Part shown: positions 1 through 10,122 of the stretch, in pieces
Position numbering within the stretch: position 1 is the stretch's first letter
How the letters are laid out: each line of letters starts with the position of its first letter
NCBI RefSeq assembly: GCF_006874625.1
Contig: NZ_CP030034.1
Span: forward strand, 3,782,001 to 3,846,000
DNA length: 64,000 nt
Direction of reading: 5' to 3'
DNA from: Bdellovibrio sp. NC01
Lineage (GTDB): Bacteria > Bdellovibrionota > Bdellovibrionia > Bdellovibrionales > Bdellovibrionaceae
Notes under the pieces: model-generated
What the model was told of the DNA's origin: nothing
The model's input: the letters and a program-made list of their open reading frames with translations, nothing else
Database searches by the model: none
Program-made: the position numbers and the translations under genes

Positions 1-1031
1 TTTTCGTAATCAGGTTCAATCAACTTACGCAAACGTTTGATCGTCACGTAAATCTTATTGTCGTGAATAGCTGGATCATATGGTTGCTTCCAAACATTCT
101 CGACCAAGAATTCCTTCGAATAAATTTGGCCTTGGTTCGTAACGAACAGGCGCAAAAGATCCAAAAGAATGAACTGATTTTTAAAGTCAATGCGACCGAT
201 TTTCTTTTCGATAACCGCGTGGTTTGCTTCATCGAAAATAAGATCGAAGTTAGATTGAGTTTCGCCGCCGATCTTGTCAGCCAAAGTTTTGGCCATACGA
301 GCAGTTCTGCGGTGATTCTCTTGATCGATAGAGCGCAAAGCAAGAGTGATATAAGTTCTTGCCATGTCTTTATCGCCGATTTCGAAATAAGTGTCTGCCA
401 AGGCACCCATCAAAACGTTGCTCATAACGACGTTACGAGTTTCGCGGATGATGTCGTAAGCACGCCACAAGATCTCAATCGTCTCGTCGTACTTTTTCAT
501 TTGTTTCAAGATGTCAGCGTTCAACAACAATGACGAAGCTTGAAGTTCTGGCATTTGGTAAACTTGGAAGAAGACCTGAAGATTGTAGATCTCTTTCAAA
601 GCGTCAGACTGACGACCGATTTTTGGGTGAGAATAGCACATCGCAAGACCAAAGATCGCGTGGCAGATGTCTTCCTTGCTGTCAGAAGCAAGAGCGATAG
701 CCAATGCTTTCTGCAAGTAATCCATCGCTGTATCCAATTGGCCTTTGTAAGAAGCGCACACTGCGAGTGTGTAGTAAGTCTTAGAGTTAAGCTCGAAGCC
801 TTCTTTCAAAACCAAATCTTGGAGTTTTTCTTTGGTAGAGTTGATGTCTTCAAATTGCTCGCGCTCGGCAAAAATACGCAGCAACAAGTTCATGCACTTG
901 AGGTATTGGGAGAAATTTTTCTCAGCGAAATAGCCGTCAGAAGCCTCGCGGAGGTGGTCTATTGCCGGACCAAATTCTCCACGATCGCTGTACAGCTTGC
1001 CGAGCTCAAAAGCGCGATCGAATTGATTCAT
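1..1031 (-). CDS. TPR-repeat protein with C-terminal OmpR-type winged helix (3' end cut by window edge)
   Basis: The minus-strand frame opens with ATG at 1031 and stays open to the left edge (343 codons), so the C-terminus is missing. Residues 1 to about 250 are helical and TPR-like: repeated pairs of helices with the spacing seen in 'YYTLAVCASYKGQLDTAMDY' and 'ALADTYFEIGDKDMARTYI'. Residues about 262-343 resemble the OmpR/PhoB effector domain, with an antiparallel strand region, then a helix containing 'FLVENVWKQ' and a recognition helix 'NKIYVTIKRLRKLIEP'. There is no receiver domain. I infer a cytoplasmic transcription factor that senses a protein or peptide through its TPR half. The ligand and targets are unknown. 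It is separated from the next gene by a hairpin. Confidence 0.8.
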   Translation of the reverse strand, partial: MNQFDRAFELGKLYSDRGEFGPAIDHLREASDGYFAEKNFSQYLKCMNLLLRIFAEREQFEDINSTKEKLQDLVLKEGFELNSKTYYTLAVCASYKGQLDTAMDYLQKALAIALASDSKEDICHAIFGLAMCYSHPKIGRQSDALKEIYNLQVFFQVYQMPELQASSLLLNADILKQMKKYDETIEILWRAYDIIRETRNVVMSNVLMGALADTYFEIGDKDMARTYITLALRSIDQENHRRTARMAKTLADKIGGETQSNFDLIFDEANHAVIEKKIGRIDFKNQFILLDLLRLFVTNQGQIYSKEFLVENVWKQPYDPAIHDNKIYVTIKRLRKLIEPDYE

Positions 1032-1172
1032 AAGATATTAAAACTCCAAAACAAAATCTAAATTACTCGCAGGGGTTCGATTTCTGTCAGATTGTCAGGA
1101 ATACGTCAACGTAAGACGCGGGCAGTTGCTTATTTAATGAGCAACATAGGAATCAATTTCAGTAATTTAATG

Positions 1173-1195
1173 AAAGCCCCTGCCAGAGAGGCTTT
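1173..1195 (-). terminator. Probable terminator hairpin after the EamA gene
   Basis: On the minus strand AAAGCCTC pairs with GGGGCTTT (8 bp, one G-T pair) around a 7-nt loop. It lies 16 bases past the stop of the transporter gene. The T-tract after it is short (CTTTCATTAAATT), so termination may be partial. Confidence 0.5.
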
Positions 1196-1211
1196 GCTGG
1201 GGTGAGTTATT

Positions 1212-2084
1212 CTAACTCCAGCTCAGAAAAATCGCGCCGAGGCCAACAGTTAGGGCGCCGATGATCTGCACTCTTGTTAAAGACTCTTTAAGAAAAAACG
1301 AAAACAGGATCGCAAAAAAGATCGAAGAGTTGCGCAGGGAAATCGCAAAACCCGGTGCTGAAACTTGCAGGCCGTACAAAAAAATCACGAACGACAAAAA
1401 AGAAAAAACACCGACAGCGAAAATTCCTTTCTTCTGTTCACGCCACACTTTCTTCACACGCGCACTTGGTTTTCTTCCAAGCGCTAGCAACAAGAACGGC
1501 CACGAGATCACCATCGCCACCGCAAATAAACTGCGTGGCTCGGCACCGTGATGAAGTGCTTTGTGATAACTTAAGTGATAACCGGCAATACAAACGGCAC
1601 ACACCCATGACCACGGAACCCGCTGCCACAGAGGCTTTTCAACAGGAACGCCTTGATCATCTGTATTTCGTGTAGAAACAGACGAACCAATATTTAACAA
1701 CAATAAGCCGGCAAAGATCACCCCGGCACCAGTCATTTGCAGCAGTGTTGCCGTTTCGCCAAAAAACAATGTTGAGAAAATCCATACGACCAACATCGCT
1801 CCGCCACGCATGATCGCGTAAGCGCGCCCCAAATTATTCTGCGTTAAAGCTTTAGACAGGGTCAGCAGGTAAGTTCCCTCAAAAACTCCCGCAAGAATCG
1901 CCCAAATGATCGGTTCACCGGGCAAAAAAACTTGCGACTGCAAAACCATGGCAGCTGCGACGATGTTACTGACTGACATCGCTAAAAACAAAAATGCCTC
2001 TTTGTCGCGACTGTGTTTTGCGATGGCATTCCAAGCTGCGTGCAGGAATGCGGATGTTAAAAGAAGGACTGCGCTAGAATTCAT
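1212..2084 (-). CDS. EamA/DMT-family transporter
   Basis: A 290-residue, strongly hydrophobic protein with about ten predicted membrane helices in two similar halves, the layout of the drug/metabolite transporter superfamily. The N-terminus 'HAAWNAIAKHS' matches the usual start of EamA repeats, and the second half again has an 'RNSSIFFAILFSFFLKE' helix with the charged residue typical of the family. Such proteins export or import small metabolites at the inner membrane; the substrate cannot be read from the sequence. It stands alone between the TPR regulator and a small secreted protein. Confidence 0.85.
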   Translation of the reverse strand: MNSSAVLLLTSAFLHAAWNAIAKHSRDKEAFLFLAMSVSNIVAAAMVLQSQVFLPGEPIIWAILAGVFEGTYLLTLSKALTQNNLGRAYAIMRGGAMLVVWIFSTLFFGETATLLQMTGAGVIFAGLLLLNIGSSVSTRNTDDQGVPVEKPLWQRVPWSWVCAVCIAGYHLSYHKALHHGAEPRSLFAVAMVISWPFLLLALGRKPSARVKKVWREQKKGIFAVGVFSFLSFVIFLYGLQVSAPGFAISLRNSSIFFAILFSFFLKESLTRVQIIGALTVGLGAIFLSWS

Positions 2085-2229
2085 GCGCTGACTTTATTAA
2101 GAAACCAATCAGTGAGCAAGGGCTGGCTTTGCCGGCCTAAATTGCTTCCTGCAAACAAACTAAACACGAATACTGCTAGTATATTTGATTTGGGGTTAAT
2201 ATTCGGTGGTATTGATATTGAAATAAGGC

Positions 2230-2266
2230 CTCCCGGTAACCAAATAACAACATTTTATCCCGGGAG
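2230..2266 (+). promoter_or_regulatory. Leader hairpin that covers the Shine-Dalgarno site of the small secreted protein
   Basis: CTCCCGG (2230-2236) is the exact complement of CCGGGAG (2260-2266). The right arm contains the GGGAG ribosome binding site of the gene starting at 2272. The 23-nt loop is A/T-rich. If it forms in RNA it would block ribosome entry. Confidence 0.4.
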
Positions 2267-2271
2267 TTCTT

Positions 2272-2571
2272 GTGAAAATGTCAGCAATTTTACTAAGCCT
2301 TTTATTTGTCTCTTCAGTTTCTCACGCAAGCCTAGCGTCATCTCAAGTAACTAGCGAAACTCAAGCAGAGGGCATCTTGAGCGTTCATGCATGTTTCAAA
2401 GAAGCACTTCAAGACGGAAAAGCGAAGCAAGCCGCAGGCGTGGATATCGATACGATGGATGCATTCATCGCAAAATCATGTCAGCAACAATTGATCGATG
2501 CTGAAAACAACAATGGCGTTACGTTGGAACAAATGGCGCGCCTTCTATATAACGTTCAACAAGAACAATAA
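2272..2571 (+). CDS. Small secreted protein of unknown function
   Basis: A 99-residue protein with a classic signal peptide (MKMSAILLSLLFVSSVSHA, cleavage probably after SHA), leaving about 80 mature residues. The mature part is helical, acidic and glutamine-rich, with two cysteines (in 'VHACFKEAL' and 'AKSCQQQL') that could form a disulfide after export. The start is GTG at 2272, five bases after GGGAG; an in-frame ATG at 2278 is the alternative. I do not recognise a family. A strong terminator follows. Confidence 0.75.
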   Translation: MKMSAILLSLLFVSSVSHASLASSQVTSETQAEGILSVHACFKEALQDGKAKQAAGVDIDTMDAFIAKSCQQQLIDAENNNGVTLEQMARLLYNVQQEQ

Positions 2572-2582
2572 TTTAAAATAAA

Positions 2583-2612
2583 AAAAGGGCCGGTATTTCT
2601 ACCGGCCCTTTT
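2583..2612. terminator. Bidirectional terminator between the small secreted protein and lon
   Basis: GGGCCGGTA pairs perfectly with TACCGGCCC over a 4-nt loop, flanked by AAAA on one side and TTTT on the other. It can stop transcription from both converging genes. Confidence 0.9.
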
Positions 2613-2644
2613 GAATCTATTTTTAGATTTCGCTCATCACATTG

Positions 2645-5167
2645 TTAGTGGTGAGCAACGTTTTGCTGACCTTGATACTGAGCTTTGATTCCGAACTCAG
2701 TTTCTTTTTGGATTTTGAAGATCTCTTTTGGATTTTTAACATCCAAAGCGTTGATCAACACTTGATCCACATGGTCTACAAGAACGACTTTCAAGTCTTT
2801 CATCACTTCCTTAGGGATGTCCTTAAGATCTTTTTCATTCTCTTTAGGACAGATGATCATCTTGATACCGCCACGGTGAGCTGCAAGAACTTTTTCTTTC
2901 AAACCACCGATAGCCATCACTCTACCACGAAGAGAAACTTCACCCGTCATCGCAACTGTGCGTTTCACAGGGATTTTCGTAATCGCTGATACGATTGATG
3001 TCGTCAATGCGATACCTGCAGAAGGACCATCCTTAGGAACTGCGCCTTCAGGCAAATGGATGTGAACGTCGATGTTCGAGAAGTATTCTTTATCCAAACC
3101 GAACAAAGGACCTCTTGAACGTACGTAGCTCATCGCTGCCGCACAAGACTCTTTCATCACATCACCCAATTGACCCGTCACTGTGAACTTACCTTTACCA
3201 GGTACTACGCTCACTTCGACTGCCAACAAGTCACCGCCAACTTCTGTCCAAGCCATACCGTTCGTAAGACCGATTTCGTTTTCCGACTCGATTTGACCGA
3301 ACTTGAATTTGTGCGGGCCCAGCAACTCAACAAGTTTCTGAGGCGTTACAACGTAACCTTCAGATTTCTTGCTTGTTGTTTCTTTCGTTGAAGTCTTCGC
3401 GCCTTTAGCACCTTTTTTCGCAGCTGCCGCAGTTTTCTTACCAGCAGATGCAGTTGCTTCAGCTTTGAAGTTTTCAACTGTTTCACCCATCACGATATCT
3501 TTCGCTACCTTACGGCAAACGTTTGCAACTTGTCTTTCCAAGTTACGCACACCTGCTTCGCGAGTGTAGTAGCGGATGATGTCGCGAATCGTTTCATCTT
3601 TCACAGTTACTTTGTAGTCTTTCAAACCATGGTTTTCCAATTGTTTTGGAACCAAGTAGTTTTTCGCGATATGGAATTTCTCCTGCTCGATATAACCTTC
3701 AAGCTGGATGATTTCCATACGATCCAACAACGGACGAGGGATCGTGTGCAAGCTGTTCGCCGTCGCGATAAACATCACTTTCGAAAGATCGTATTCAACT
3801 TCCAAGTAGTGATCTTGGAATGTCGAGTTTTGTTCAGGGTCCAACACTTCAAGCATTGCTGCTGATGGGTCGCCTCTGAAATCATTCGCCATTTTGTCGA
3901 TTTCATCCAACAACACTAGCGGATTACCTTTATCCACTTTGCGAAGAGCTTGGATGATCTTACCTGGCATCGCACCAACATACGTTTTTCTATGACCGCG
4001 GATCTCTGCTTCGTCACGCACGCCACCCAAAGAGATACGCGCAAATGAACGGTTCAAAGATTCTGCGATAGATTTCGCAAGTGATGTTTTACCAACCCCT
4101 GGAGGACCCGCAAGACACAAGATAGGGCCTTTCATGTCTTTCGAAATCGAAAGAACAGCTAGGTATTCCAAGATACGGTCTTTAACTTTCTCAAGACCCC
4201 AGTGTTCGTCGTCCAAAATGCGTTGAGCATTTTTAAGATCGTGCTTCTCTTCTGAGTAATCCTGCCAAGGAAGTGACAAGATCCAGTCGATGTAGTTACG
4301 AACAACTGTCGCTTCAGCCGACATAGGTGACATCATTTTGAGTTTTTTAATCTCTTTCATGACCTTGTCTTTAGCTTCTTGAGACATTTTTTTGTTTTTA
4401 CATTTTACTTCAAGATCTTGAAGTTCAGCTTGGTAGTCGTCTTTCTCGCCAAGTTCTTTTTGAATAGCCTGCATTTGCTCATTCAAATAGTACTCTTTCT
4501 GAGAACGCTCCATTTGCTTCTTCACGCGAGTGCGGATCTTCTTTTCTACTTCTAGAATTTCGATCTCGCCCGTCATCAAGTTCAACAAATGCTCAAGACG
4601 TTTGCTTGGATCAATGATCTCAAGAACCGTTTGCTTGTCTTCAAGTTTCAAGTTCAATTGCGCAACGATGATATCCGCAAGCTCACCTGGATTTTCGATG
4701 GTAGAAACACGCATCAAAATTTCTGGTGGGATACGTTTATTCAACTTCACGTAAGTTTCGAAAGTTGTTTTGACCGAACGAACCAAAGCTTGCGCTTCAA
4801 CGATGTTCGTTGGCTCTTCATCAAGATTCTCTACCGCTACGACGAAGAAATTGTCGTTGTTCACGAAATTCTTAATCTTTACGCGGCGTTTGCCCTCTAC
4901 AAGAACTTTTACAGTTCCATCTGGCAAGCGAAGAAGCTGGATGATTGTTCCAACTGTACCGATGGCGAAAATATCTTTCGCTTCTGGATTGTTGGTTTTA
5001 GCGTCCTTTTGAGCAGCCAACACGATGTCGGTCTGTTTGCTCATGGCCTCTTCAAGAGCGTTAATGCTCTTTTCACGACCAACGAACAAAGGCATCATCA
5101 TATGTGGAAAAATGATGAGGTCTCTTAGGGGCAAAAGTGGTAGTTGCTGTACTTTTCCCTCGCTCAT
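2645..5167 (-). CDS. lon: ATP-dependent protease Lon
   Basis: 840 residues with the full Lon layout: N-terminal substrate-binding domain and coiled coil, AAA+ module with Walker A GPPGVGKT at 354-361 and Walker B 'LVLLDEID', and a C-terminal protease domain with catalytic Ser716 (DGPSAG) and Lys759 (GGLKEK). The start at 5167 is chosen because the purine-rich GGGAGGGAGAGG lies just upstream; an in-frame ATG 48 bases earlier would place this site inside the gene. Residues about 570-603 form a Lys/Ala/Thr-rich insertion between the AAA+ and protease domains. The enzyme degrades misfolded and regulatory proteins in the cytoplasm. Confidence 0.97.
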   Translation of the reverse strand: MSEGKVQQLPLLPLRDLIIFPHMMMPLFVGREKSINALEEAMSKQTDIVLAAQKDAKTNNPEAKDIFAIGTVGTIIQLLRLPDGTVKVLVEGKRRVKIKNFVNNDNFFVVAVENLDEEPTNIVEAQALVRSVKTTFETYVKLNKRIPPEILMRVSTIENPGELADIIVAQLNLKLEDKQTVLEIIDPSKRLEHLLNLMTGEIEILEVEKKIRTRVKKQMERSQKEYYLNEQMQAIQKELGEKDDYQAELQDLEVKCKNKKMSQEAKDKVMKEIKKLKMMSPMSAEATVVRNYIDWILSLPWQDYSEEKHDLKNAQRILDDEHWGLEKVKDRILEYLAVLSISKDMKGPILCLAGPPGVGKTSLAKSIAESLNRSFARISLGGVRDEAEIRGHRKTYVGAMPGKIIQALRKVDKGNPLVLLDEIDKMANDFRGDPSAAMLEVLDPEQNSTFQDHYLEVEYDLSKVMFIATANSLHTIPRPLLDRMEIIQLEGYIEQEKFHIAKNYLVPKQLENHGLKDYKVTVKDETIRDIIRYYTREAGVRNLERQVANVCRKVAKDIVMGETVENFKAEATASAGKKTAAAAKKGAKGAKTSTKETTSKKSEGYVVTPQKLVELLGPHKFKFGQIESENEIGLTNGMAWTEVGGDLLAVEVSVVPGKGKFTVTGQLGDVMKESCAAAMSYVRSRGPLFGLDKEYFSNIDVHIHLPEGAVPKDGPSAGIALTTSIVSAITKIPVKRTVAMTGEVSLRGRVMAIGGLKEKVLAAHRGGIKMIICPKENEKDLKDIPKEVMKDLKVVLVDHVDQVLINALDVKNPKEIFKIQKETEFGIKAQYQGQQNVAHH

Positions 5168-5493
5168 ATCCTCTCCCTCCCTTGGGTTAACGAGCTTCTT
5201 GCGTATAGGACACAAGAGGATCCATTCAGGTTAATTCCTTTTCACCTTAGCGAAGTCCTTACTCTGAGTTTAACTATGTGAACGATTGCTGGGAAGTAAA
5301 TATATTCCAAAAAAAATTACTTCTGGTCCTTGCCACTTGACTGGTTTGCTCATATTTCGGGCAGTATAAAAGCACGTTATGTTAATCGAAAATTTTTCAA
5401 ATTTGCGTCGAGAAATGGGATTCTTTCGTATTTGTAATACCGCATAGAAAGATTTTCGTCCCTTTTTTCCGCAATTTGCACGATAAGGGCTCT
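5168..5493. other. Intergenic region between divergent lon and histidine kinase genes
   Basis: This 326-base region must hold promoters for both flanking genes. It is A/T-rich in the middle and contains a TTGACT hexamer (5337-5342) and a TATAAA (5365-5370), but they are 22 bases apart, too far for a normal sigma-70 pair. I see no convincing small gene or RNA here. Confidence 0.5.
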
Positions 5494-7017
5494 GTGACAC
5501 GCAACGAATCACCCTGGGTACGCACCAATTCATTATCTCTCAAGCTTTTGATAGCTACTTGGGCCGTAAGTTCCTTTGCGACGCTTATTTTAACTGCTGC
5601 ACAGTTGATTTTGGACTACCAAAAAGACTTCGATAAACTGCAAAACAACTTTTCCATCATCAAAAATTCTTATCTGGATTCTATGGCCGAGCACTTGTGG
5701 TCTTACGACACGCGCTTGTTGGAAATCCAGCTGGATGGTTTAAGTCGTTTGCAAGGTGTCAGCTATCTGAAACTCACTGCCGACAACAAAGTTATCTACG
5801 AAACGGGTAAGACTGATCCGCAAGAGGAAAGTCATAAAAGTTTTGAGATTCGTCACAAAAATACGAACGAAACTTTAGGTACTTTGGACGTCGAATTGGA
5901 CACAAAAAATCTGCGCGATCGCTACTTTCATGAGGCGATCTGGATCTTCGTCCGTCAAGCCGCAAAAACCTTGGTCGTTGTGTTCTGCTTGTACTTCATT
6001 TTCAATCGCATCATCGTCGTGCACATCAAGCACATCGCTGATTATTTGAAAAATGGATTCCGTGATAACAAAAATCTGGTGCTGAATCGTCCTCCCCATG
6101 CGGAGAAAGACGAGTTGGATATTCTGGCCGATTCGATCAACCTTTTCCGTGTCGAACTTTTGGAAGCCAATCGTAAGCTTGAGCAACTAAACCAAGCGCT
6201 TGAGCAAAAAGTGACGGATCGCACGCGCGAATTGACGAATAAAAATCAAAGTCTTGAAAAAGCCATGTTCCAAATCAAACGCATGCAAGCGACCTTGGTG
6301 GCACAAGAACGTTTGGCGTCGTTGGGTAGCTTGACTGCCAGCGTGGCGCATGAAATTCGCAATCCATTGAACTTCGTTTTGAACTTCAGTGAGCTTTTGA
6401 CCGAGTCCGAGGACGCTGAAGAAATCAAAGAAGTCAGCCGCGTGGTCTTGAAACATAGCCAGCGTATCGATCAGATCGTGCGTTCGATGCAGATTCTATC
6501 GGGTTACGATTCTGACGTTCTTGAAACAACAGATGTGAATGAAATTGTTAAAAAAGCTTATCAACAAACGATTTCCAATCGTTCACTAGGGTCAAGTTAT
6601 GTGCCTCCAAAGGTCACATATCGCCTTGGTGATAATGTTAATGCACAAGTCTACTCGGTTTCGTTACAACGAGCCTTATCAAATATTATTGATAACTCGA
6701 TTCACGCCCTGGAAAAAAAGGTTATGTCACAGAAAGATTTTGAACCCGAATTGGTGATTTCAACGTCTGTACGTGGCGATAACGTCGAAGTTTCTGTGCG
6801 CGACAACGGTATTGGTATCCCATCCATCCTTGGAGAAAAAATCTTCGATCCTTTCTTGACCACAAAAGCTCCTGGCGAAGGTGCTGGTTTAGGTCTTACT
6901 GTTGCATTTAATATTGCGCAGAAACACGGTGGTACTTTAAAGTACACTAGTGAATTTGGTCATTGGACTGAGTTCTTAATGACCTTACCGTTGGTTCACG
7001 AAAGACTGCATGCATGA
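5494..7017 (+). CDS. Membrane sensor histidine kinase
   Basis: 507 residues from GTG at 5494 (AAGGG at 5485-5489 precedes it; an in-frame TTG at 5476 is an alternative). Membrane helices at about 17-40 and 149-171 flank a roughly 110-residue periplasmic sensor region. A long coiled coil (about 215-270) leads to the H-box, with the phospho-acceptor His286 in VAHEIRNPL. The ATPase domain has an N-box 'IIDNSIHAL', G1 'DNGIGIP' and G2 'GAGLGLTV'. It is translationally coupled to the response regulator (ATGA overlap), so the two form a cognate pair. The signal sensed is unknown. Confidence 0.93.
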   Translation: MTRNESPWVRTNSLSLKLLIATWAVSSFATLILTAAQLILDYQKDFDKLQNNFSIIKNSYLDSMAEHLWSYDTRLLEIQLDGLSRLQGVSYLKLTADNKVIYETGKTDPQEESHKSFEIRHKNTNETLGTLDVELDTKNLRDRYFHEAIWIFVRQAAKTLVVVFCLYFIFNRIIVVHIKHIADYLKNGFRDNKNLVLNRPPHAEKDELDILADSINLFRVELLEANRKLEQLNQALEQKVTDRTRELTNKNQSLEKAMFQIKRMQATLVAQERLASLGSLTASVAHEIRNPLNFVLNFSELLTESEDAEEIKEVSRVVLKHSQRIDQIVRSMQILSGYDSDVLETTDVNEIVKKAYQQTISNRSLGSSYVPPKVTYRLGDNVNAQVYSVSLQRALSNIIDNSIHALEKKVMSQKDFEPELVISTSVRGDNVEVSVRDNGIGIPSILGEKIFDPFLTTKAPGEGAGLGLTVAFNIAQKHGGTLKYTSEFGHWTEFLMTLPLVHERLHA

Positions 7018-7403
7018 TTCACATTGTGATTGTAGATGATGAAGCGGATACTCATCTTCTATACAAACTGAAATTCAAAAAGTTCTTTGCATCTTTGGGT
7101 GACCTGAAACTCGTTTCTTTTTTAAGCGCAAAAGATTGTTTGAACTATTTAAAGCAAGACGACACTCGTCCTGTTGATTTGATCATGTCAGACATCAACA
7201 TGCCCGAAATGGACGGCTTTGAACTTCTGCAAGAGGTTCGCAAAATGCATGAAGCCATGCCGTTTTATGTTGTCAGTGCGTACGAATCTACAGAGTTCCG
7301 TACAAAAGCAGAAAGCTTGGGCGCGCAACGTTTCTTAAGTAAGCCCGTCGACTTCAATGCTTTAAATGAAGCTTTGAAAACTGATCTGAATCTTTCCATC
7401 TAG
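7014..7403 (+). CDS. Single-domain response regulator (CheY-like)
   Basis: 129 residues containing only a receiver domain: acidic pocket Asp8-Asp9, phospho-acceptor Asp60 in 'LIMSDINMPEMDGF', and the conserved Lys in 'FLSKPVD'. There is no DNA-binding or output domain, so it must act by protein contact, or pass phosphate on, as CheY and Spo0F do. Its first four bases overlap the end of the kinase gene, making the kinase its likely phosphate donor. Confidence 0.93.
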   Translation: MIHIVIVDDEADTHLLYKLKFKKFFASLGDLKLVSFLSAKDCLNYLKQDDTRPVDLIMSDINMPEMDGFELLQEVRKMHEAMPFYVVSAYESTEFRTKAESLGAQRFLSKPVDFNALNEALKTDLNLSI

Positions 7404-7522
7404 TCTTTGCAAATCGTCACAAAAAAACACTCGCGCATGTATTAACCCATGCCGTCCCGTTTTATTTTGTCCTGCTCAACAATCGCTTTTATAAATTGCT
7501 TCATCAACGGAGGATGCAATTT

Positions 7523-7963
7523 ATGTTCAAGACGATTTTAACTTCAGCAGTTATCTTTTTTTCGGCAACAGCAGCTTTTGCGACGGAACTAACACCCGGA
7601 AATATCGTGGGCCGTTACAACGTGACAGCGAAAGCGGGCTTTCAAAAAGTTTATGTAAAATTCCGCGTGGTGAATACGCGTGAGTTTGAAATTCAAAGAA
7701 CCTATCCAGACGGTCACAGCGACGAAGAGTGCAACGGCACTTACAACCTAACGAATAGCTTCTATCTTAACGAGTATGCGATTCTAGCGGCGAATAAGAC
7801 GTTTAAAGGCATCTTTACTTGCCCAAGCGATCGCAACAAAAAAATCGATTTCAATATAGACTTCGGCGACACAACTGTTGAAGACCTTGTAAAAGGCACG
7901 ACAGTCACAGTAACGACGTCGATGGCACCAATTAAGCTCAGTGCTTACGTGAAAAAACAGTAG
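7523..7963 (+). CDS. Secreted protein of unknown function
   Basis: 146 residues from ATG at 7523, placed nine bases after GGAGG; earlier in-frame starts would lie upstream of this site. The signal peptide is MFKTILTSAVIFFSATAAFA. The mature part is rich in beta strands with two cysteines (EECNGTY and FTCPSD), suggesting a small disulfide-bonded beta-sandwich or lipocalin-like periplasmic protein. That fold is a guess from composition. No recognised motif. A bidirectional terminator separates it from clpX. Confidence 0.75.
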   Translation: MFKTILTSAVIFFSATAAFATELTPGNIVGRYNVTAKAGFQKVYVKFRVVNTREFEIQRTYPDGHSDEECNGTYNLTNSFYLNEYAILAANKTFKGIFTCPSDRNKKIDFNIDFGDTTVEDLVKGTTVTVTTSMAPIKLSAYVKKQ

Positions 7964-7985
7964 CCCGTAGCGACGCTTTAAACGC

Positions 7986-8019
7986 AAAAAAGCCAGAGGT
8001 TTGAAACTCTGGCTTTTTG
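7986..8019. terminator. Bidirectional terminator between the secreted protein and clpX
   Basis: AGCCAGAG (7991-7998) pairs with CTCTGGCT (8007-8014), flanked by AAAAA and TTTTT, so it serves both converging transcripts. Confidence 0.9.
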
Positions 8020-8039
8020 CTTTTTACTTTTCAGTTTGA

Positions 8040-9335
8040 TTAAGAAGCTGAACTTTTCTTTTTAGCTTCTTCTTCGATTTGCATCTCTTCGTCAGTTTTA
8101 TAAACCACCATCGGAGCGCCACCGTCGTTGATCACGTTTTCATCGATGATCACTTCTTTAACGTTCGACTTAGATGGAATGTCGTACATGATGTCGAGCA
8201 TTGCCGTCTCTAGAACACCGCGCAGACCGCGGGCACCTGTCTTACGTTTCAAAGCCATTTGTGCCACAGCACGAAGAGCTTTATCAGTGAACTTCAATTC
8301 AACACCTTCGAACGAGAATAGTTTTTGGTATTGTTTTGTGATCGCATTTTTTGGTCTCACAAGAATATCCATCAACGCTTCTTCATCCAATTGGCCAAGA
8401 ACTGCGATTGCAGGCAAACGACCAATGAACTCTGGGATCAAACCGAACTTAGACAAATCGTCTGGTTCAACTTTCGCAAGCAAGTTCGATGACTTCTCAA
8501 CTTCTTGAGCTGTACGAATATCTGCTGCGATACCCATCGTTTTATTCGATGTTCTGTTTTCGATGATTTTATCCAAACCAACGAACGCACCACCCACGAT
8601 GAACAAGATGTTTGTTGTATCCACTTGGATAAACTCTTGTTGCGGATGTTTACGACCACCTTTCGGAGGAAGATTCGCCACAGTACCTTCTAAGATTTTT
8701 AGAAGTGCTTGTTGCACACCCTCACCCGACACGTCACGCGTGATAGATGGGTTTTCAGACTTACGAGAAATTTTATCGATCTCGTCCACGTAGATAACGC
8801 CTTTTTGCGCTTTTTCTACGTCATAGTCTGAAGCTTGAAGAAGGTTTAGAACAACGTTCTCTACGTCTTCACCGACGTAACCTGCTTCAGTCAATGTCGT
8901 TGCATCCGCCATTGCGAATGGAACGTTAAGAATTTTAGCGATCGTTTGTGCAAGCAACGTCTTACCAGATCCCGTTGGACCGATAAGCAAGATGTTTGAT
9001 TTTTGCATCTCTACGTCAGCCGATTTTTTACCTTGTGACATTGCGTTTACACGCTTGTAGTGATTGTGAACCGCTACTGCCAAAGTTTTCTTCGCCTGAG
9101 TTTGACCGATCACATAATCATCAAGGTAAGTTTTGATGTCCGATGGTTTTGGTACTTTGAACGTACCTTTTACCGCCGTCTCTCTTTCTTTTTCCTCGTC
9201 GATAATGTCATTGCAAAGATCAATACACTCGTCGCAGATGTACACGCCAGGGCCAGCGATCAATTTTTTAACTTCTTTTTGGCCTTTGCCGCAGAAGCTA
9301 CATCTCAATGTGCCGTTTGTATCTTTAGTGCTCAT
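8040..9335 (-). CDS. clpX: ClpX, ATPase subunit of the ClpXP protease
   Basis: 431 residues. The N-terminal zinc-binding domain has Cys12, 15, 34 and 37. The AAA+ module has Walker A GPTGSGKT (119-126), the pore loop GYVGED, Walker B 'VIYVDEID' and sensor 2 'GARGLR'. The loop that docks on ClpP is IGF in E. coli; at the same place (267-269) this protein has Met-Gly-Ile. It unfolds tagged proteins and feeds them to ClpP. It lies 6 bases after clpP, in one operon. Confidence 0.97.
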   Translation of the reverse strand: MSTKDTNGTLRCSFCGKGQKEVKKLIAGPGVYICDECIDLCNDIIDEEKERETAVKGTFKVPKPSDIKTYLDDYVIGQTQAKKTLAVAVHNHYKRVNAMSQGKKSADVEMQKSNILLIGPTGSGKTLLAQTIAKILNVPFAMADATTLTEAGYVGEDVENVVLNLLQASDYDVEKAQKGVIYVDEIDKISRKSENPSITRDVSGEGVQQALLKILEGTVANLPPKGGRKHPQQEFIQVDTTNILFIVGGAFVGLDKIIENRTSNKTMGIAADIRTAQEVEKSSNLLAKVEPDDLSKFGLIPEFIGRLPAIAVLGQLDEEALMDILVRPKNAITKQYQKLFSFEGVELKFTDKALRAVAQMALKRKTGARGLRGVLETAMLDIMYDIPSKSNVKEVIIDENVINDGGAPMVVYKTDEEMQIEEEAKKKSSAS

Positions 9336-9341
9336 CTACTC

Positions 9342-9947
9342 TTATCCTTTATTTGCCTTACGAGATTCAACGACGTGGTCAAGCAAGCCGAATTCTTTAG
9401 CTTGGTAAGGGTCCATAAAGTTATCCCTTTCCATCTGTTCTCTCAAGAATTGGTAGTCTTTGCCTGTATGCGTTTCATAGATGCGAGTCAGCTTCTCTTT
9501 TGTACGAAGAAGTTCTTTCGCATGAATTTCGATATCAGTAACTTGACCTGACAAACCGCCTCCAGAAAGAAGGGGTTGATGGATCATGATGCGTGTGTTC
9601 GGAAGGCTATAACGTTTGCCTTTTGTACCCGCTGTCAACAACAGCGAGCCCATGCTTGCCGCCATACCCATACAGTACGTCGCCACGTCGCATTTTACGA
9701 ATTGCATAATATCGTAAATCGCCAAACCAGCAGAAACGCTACCACCTGGAGAGTTGATGTAAAGATGGATGTCCTTTTCAGGGTTATCCACTTCAAGGAA
9801 AAGAAATTGCGCGATAATGGCATTAGCAACTTCGTCTGTAACCTGTGATCCAAGGATCACAATACGGTCTTTAAGTAGGCGTGAATAGATGTCATATGAT
9901 CTTTCACCCTTTGAAGTTTGCTCGATGACGTATGGAATGAGTGCCAC
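9342..9947 (-). CDS. clpP: ClpP, proteolytic subunit
   Basis: 201 residues with the serine protease triad: Ser98 in GMAASMGS, His123 in MIHQP and Asp175 in ERDNF. The start codon is GTG at 9947, preceded by AGGAGA. There is no long propeptide. The protein forms a tetradecameric chamber that degrades substrates delivered by ClpX, encoded directly downstream. The upstream region is shared with the divergent pepA gene. Confidence 0.97.
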   Translation of the reverse strand: MALIPYVIEQTSKGERSYDIYSRLLKDRIVILGSQVTDEVANAIIAQFLFLEVDNPEKDIHLYINSPGGSVSAGLAIYDIMQFVKCDVATYCMGMAASMGSLLLTAGTKGKRYSLPNTRIMIHQPLLSGGGLSGQVTDIEIHAKELLRTKEKLTRIYETHTGKDYQFLREQMERDNFMDPYQAKEFGLLDHVVESRKANKG

Positions 9948-9977
9948 TGCTGTCTCCTGTGGTTGGCTGTCTACCCG

Positions 9978-10043
9978 ACTTCGATGCTCCGAAGTAAAGT
10001 CTTATACTGTGCTACCTATCGGAATACTCCAACAGGACTTTAC
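9978..10043. promoter_or_regulatory. Inverted repeats in the clpP/pepA divergent promoter region
   Basis: ACTTCG/CGAAGT (9978-9983 and 9990-9995) forms a small palindrome. GTAAAGTC (9994-10001) is repeated inverted as GACTTTAC (10036-10043). These sit where promoters for both genes must lie and could be operator half-sites. No factor can be named. Confidence 0.25.
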
Positions 10044-10122
10044 GAAAAAGCCTTTGACCCTCAACACTGCTATGTTACATCTTACCTTGCTTCATAAAGC
10101 TGAATAATTTTAAGGGGTTTAT

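Noticed and set aside
63-1061. Two long plus-strand open frames (63-533 and 540-1061)
   Set aside because: They lie opposite the TPR/winged-helix gene, have no ribosome sites, and their composition is that of antisense translation.
4589-5128. A 179-codon plus-strand frame opposite lon
   Set aside because: Antisense to the conserved N-terminal domain of Lon; no ribosome site and no sensible protein features.
5337-5370. TTGACT and TATAAA as a promoter for the histidine kinase
   Set aside because: The 22-base spacer is too long for a standard sigma-70 promoter.
5270-5533. An 87-codon minus-strand frame between lon and the kinase
   Set aside because: It overlaps the start of the histidine kinase and has no ribosome site or recognisable sequence.
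9978-10043. A heat-shock element shared by the lon and clpP upstream regions (both contain CGAAGT)
   Set aside because: A six-base match is too short to support a shared operator.
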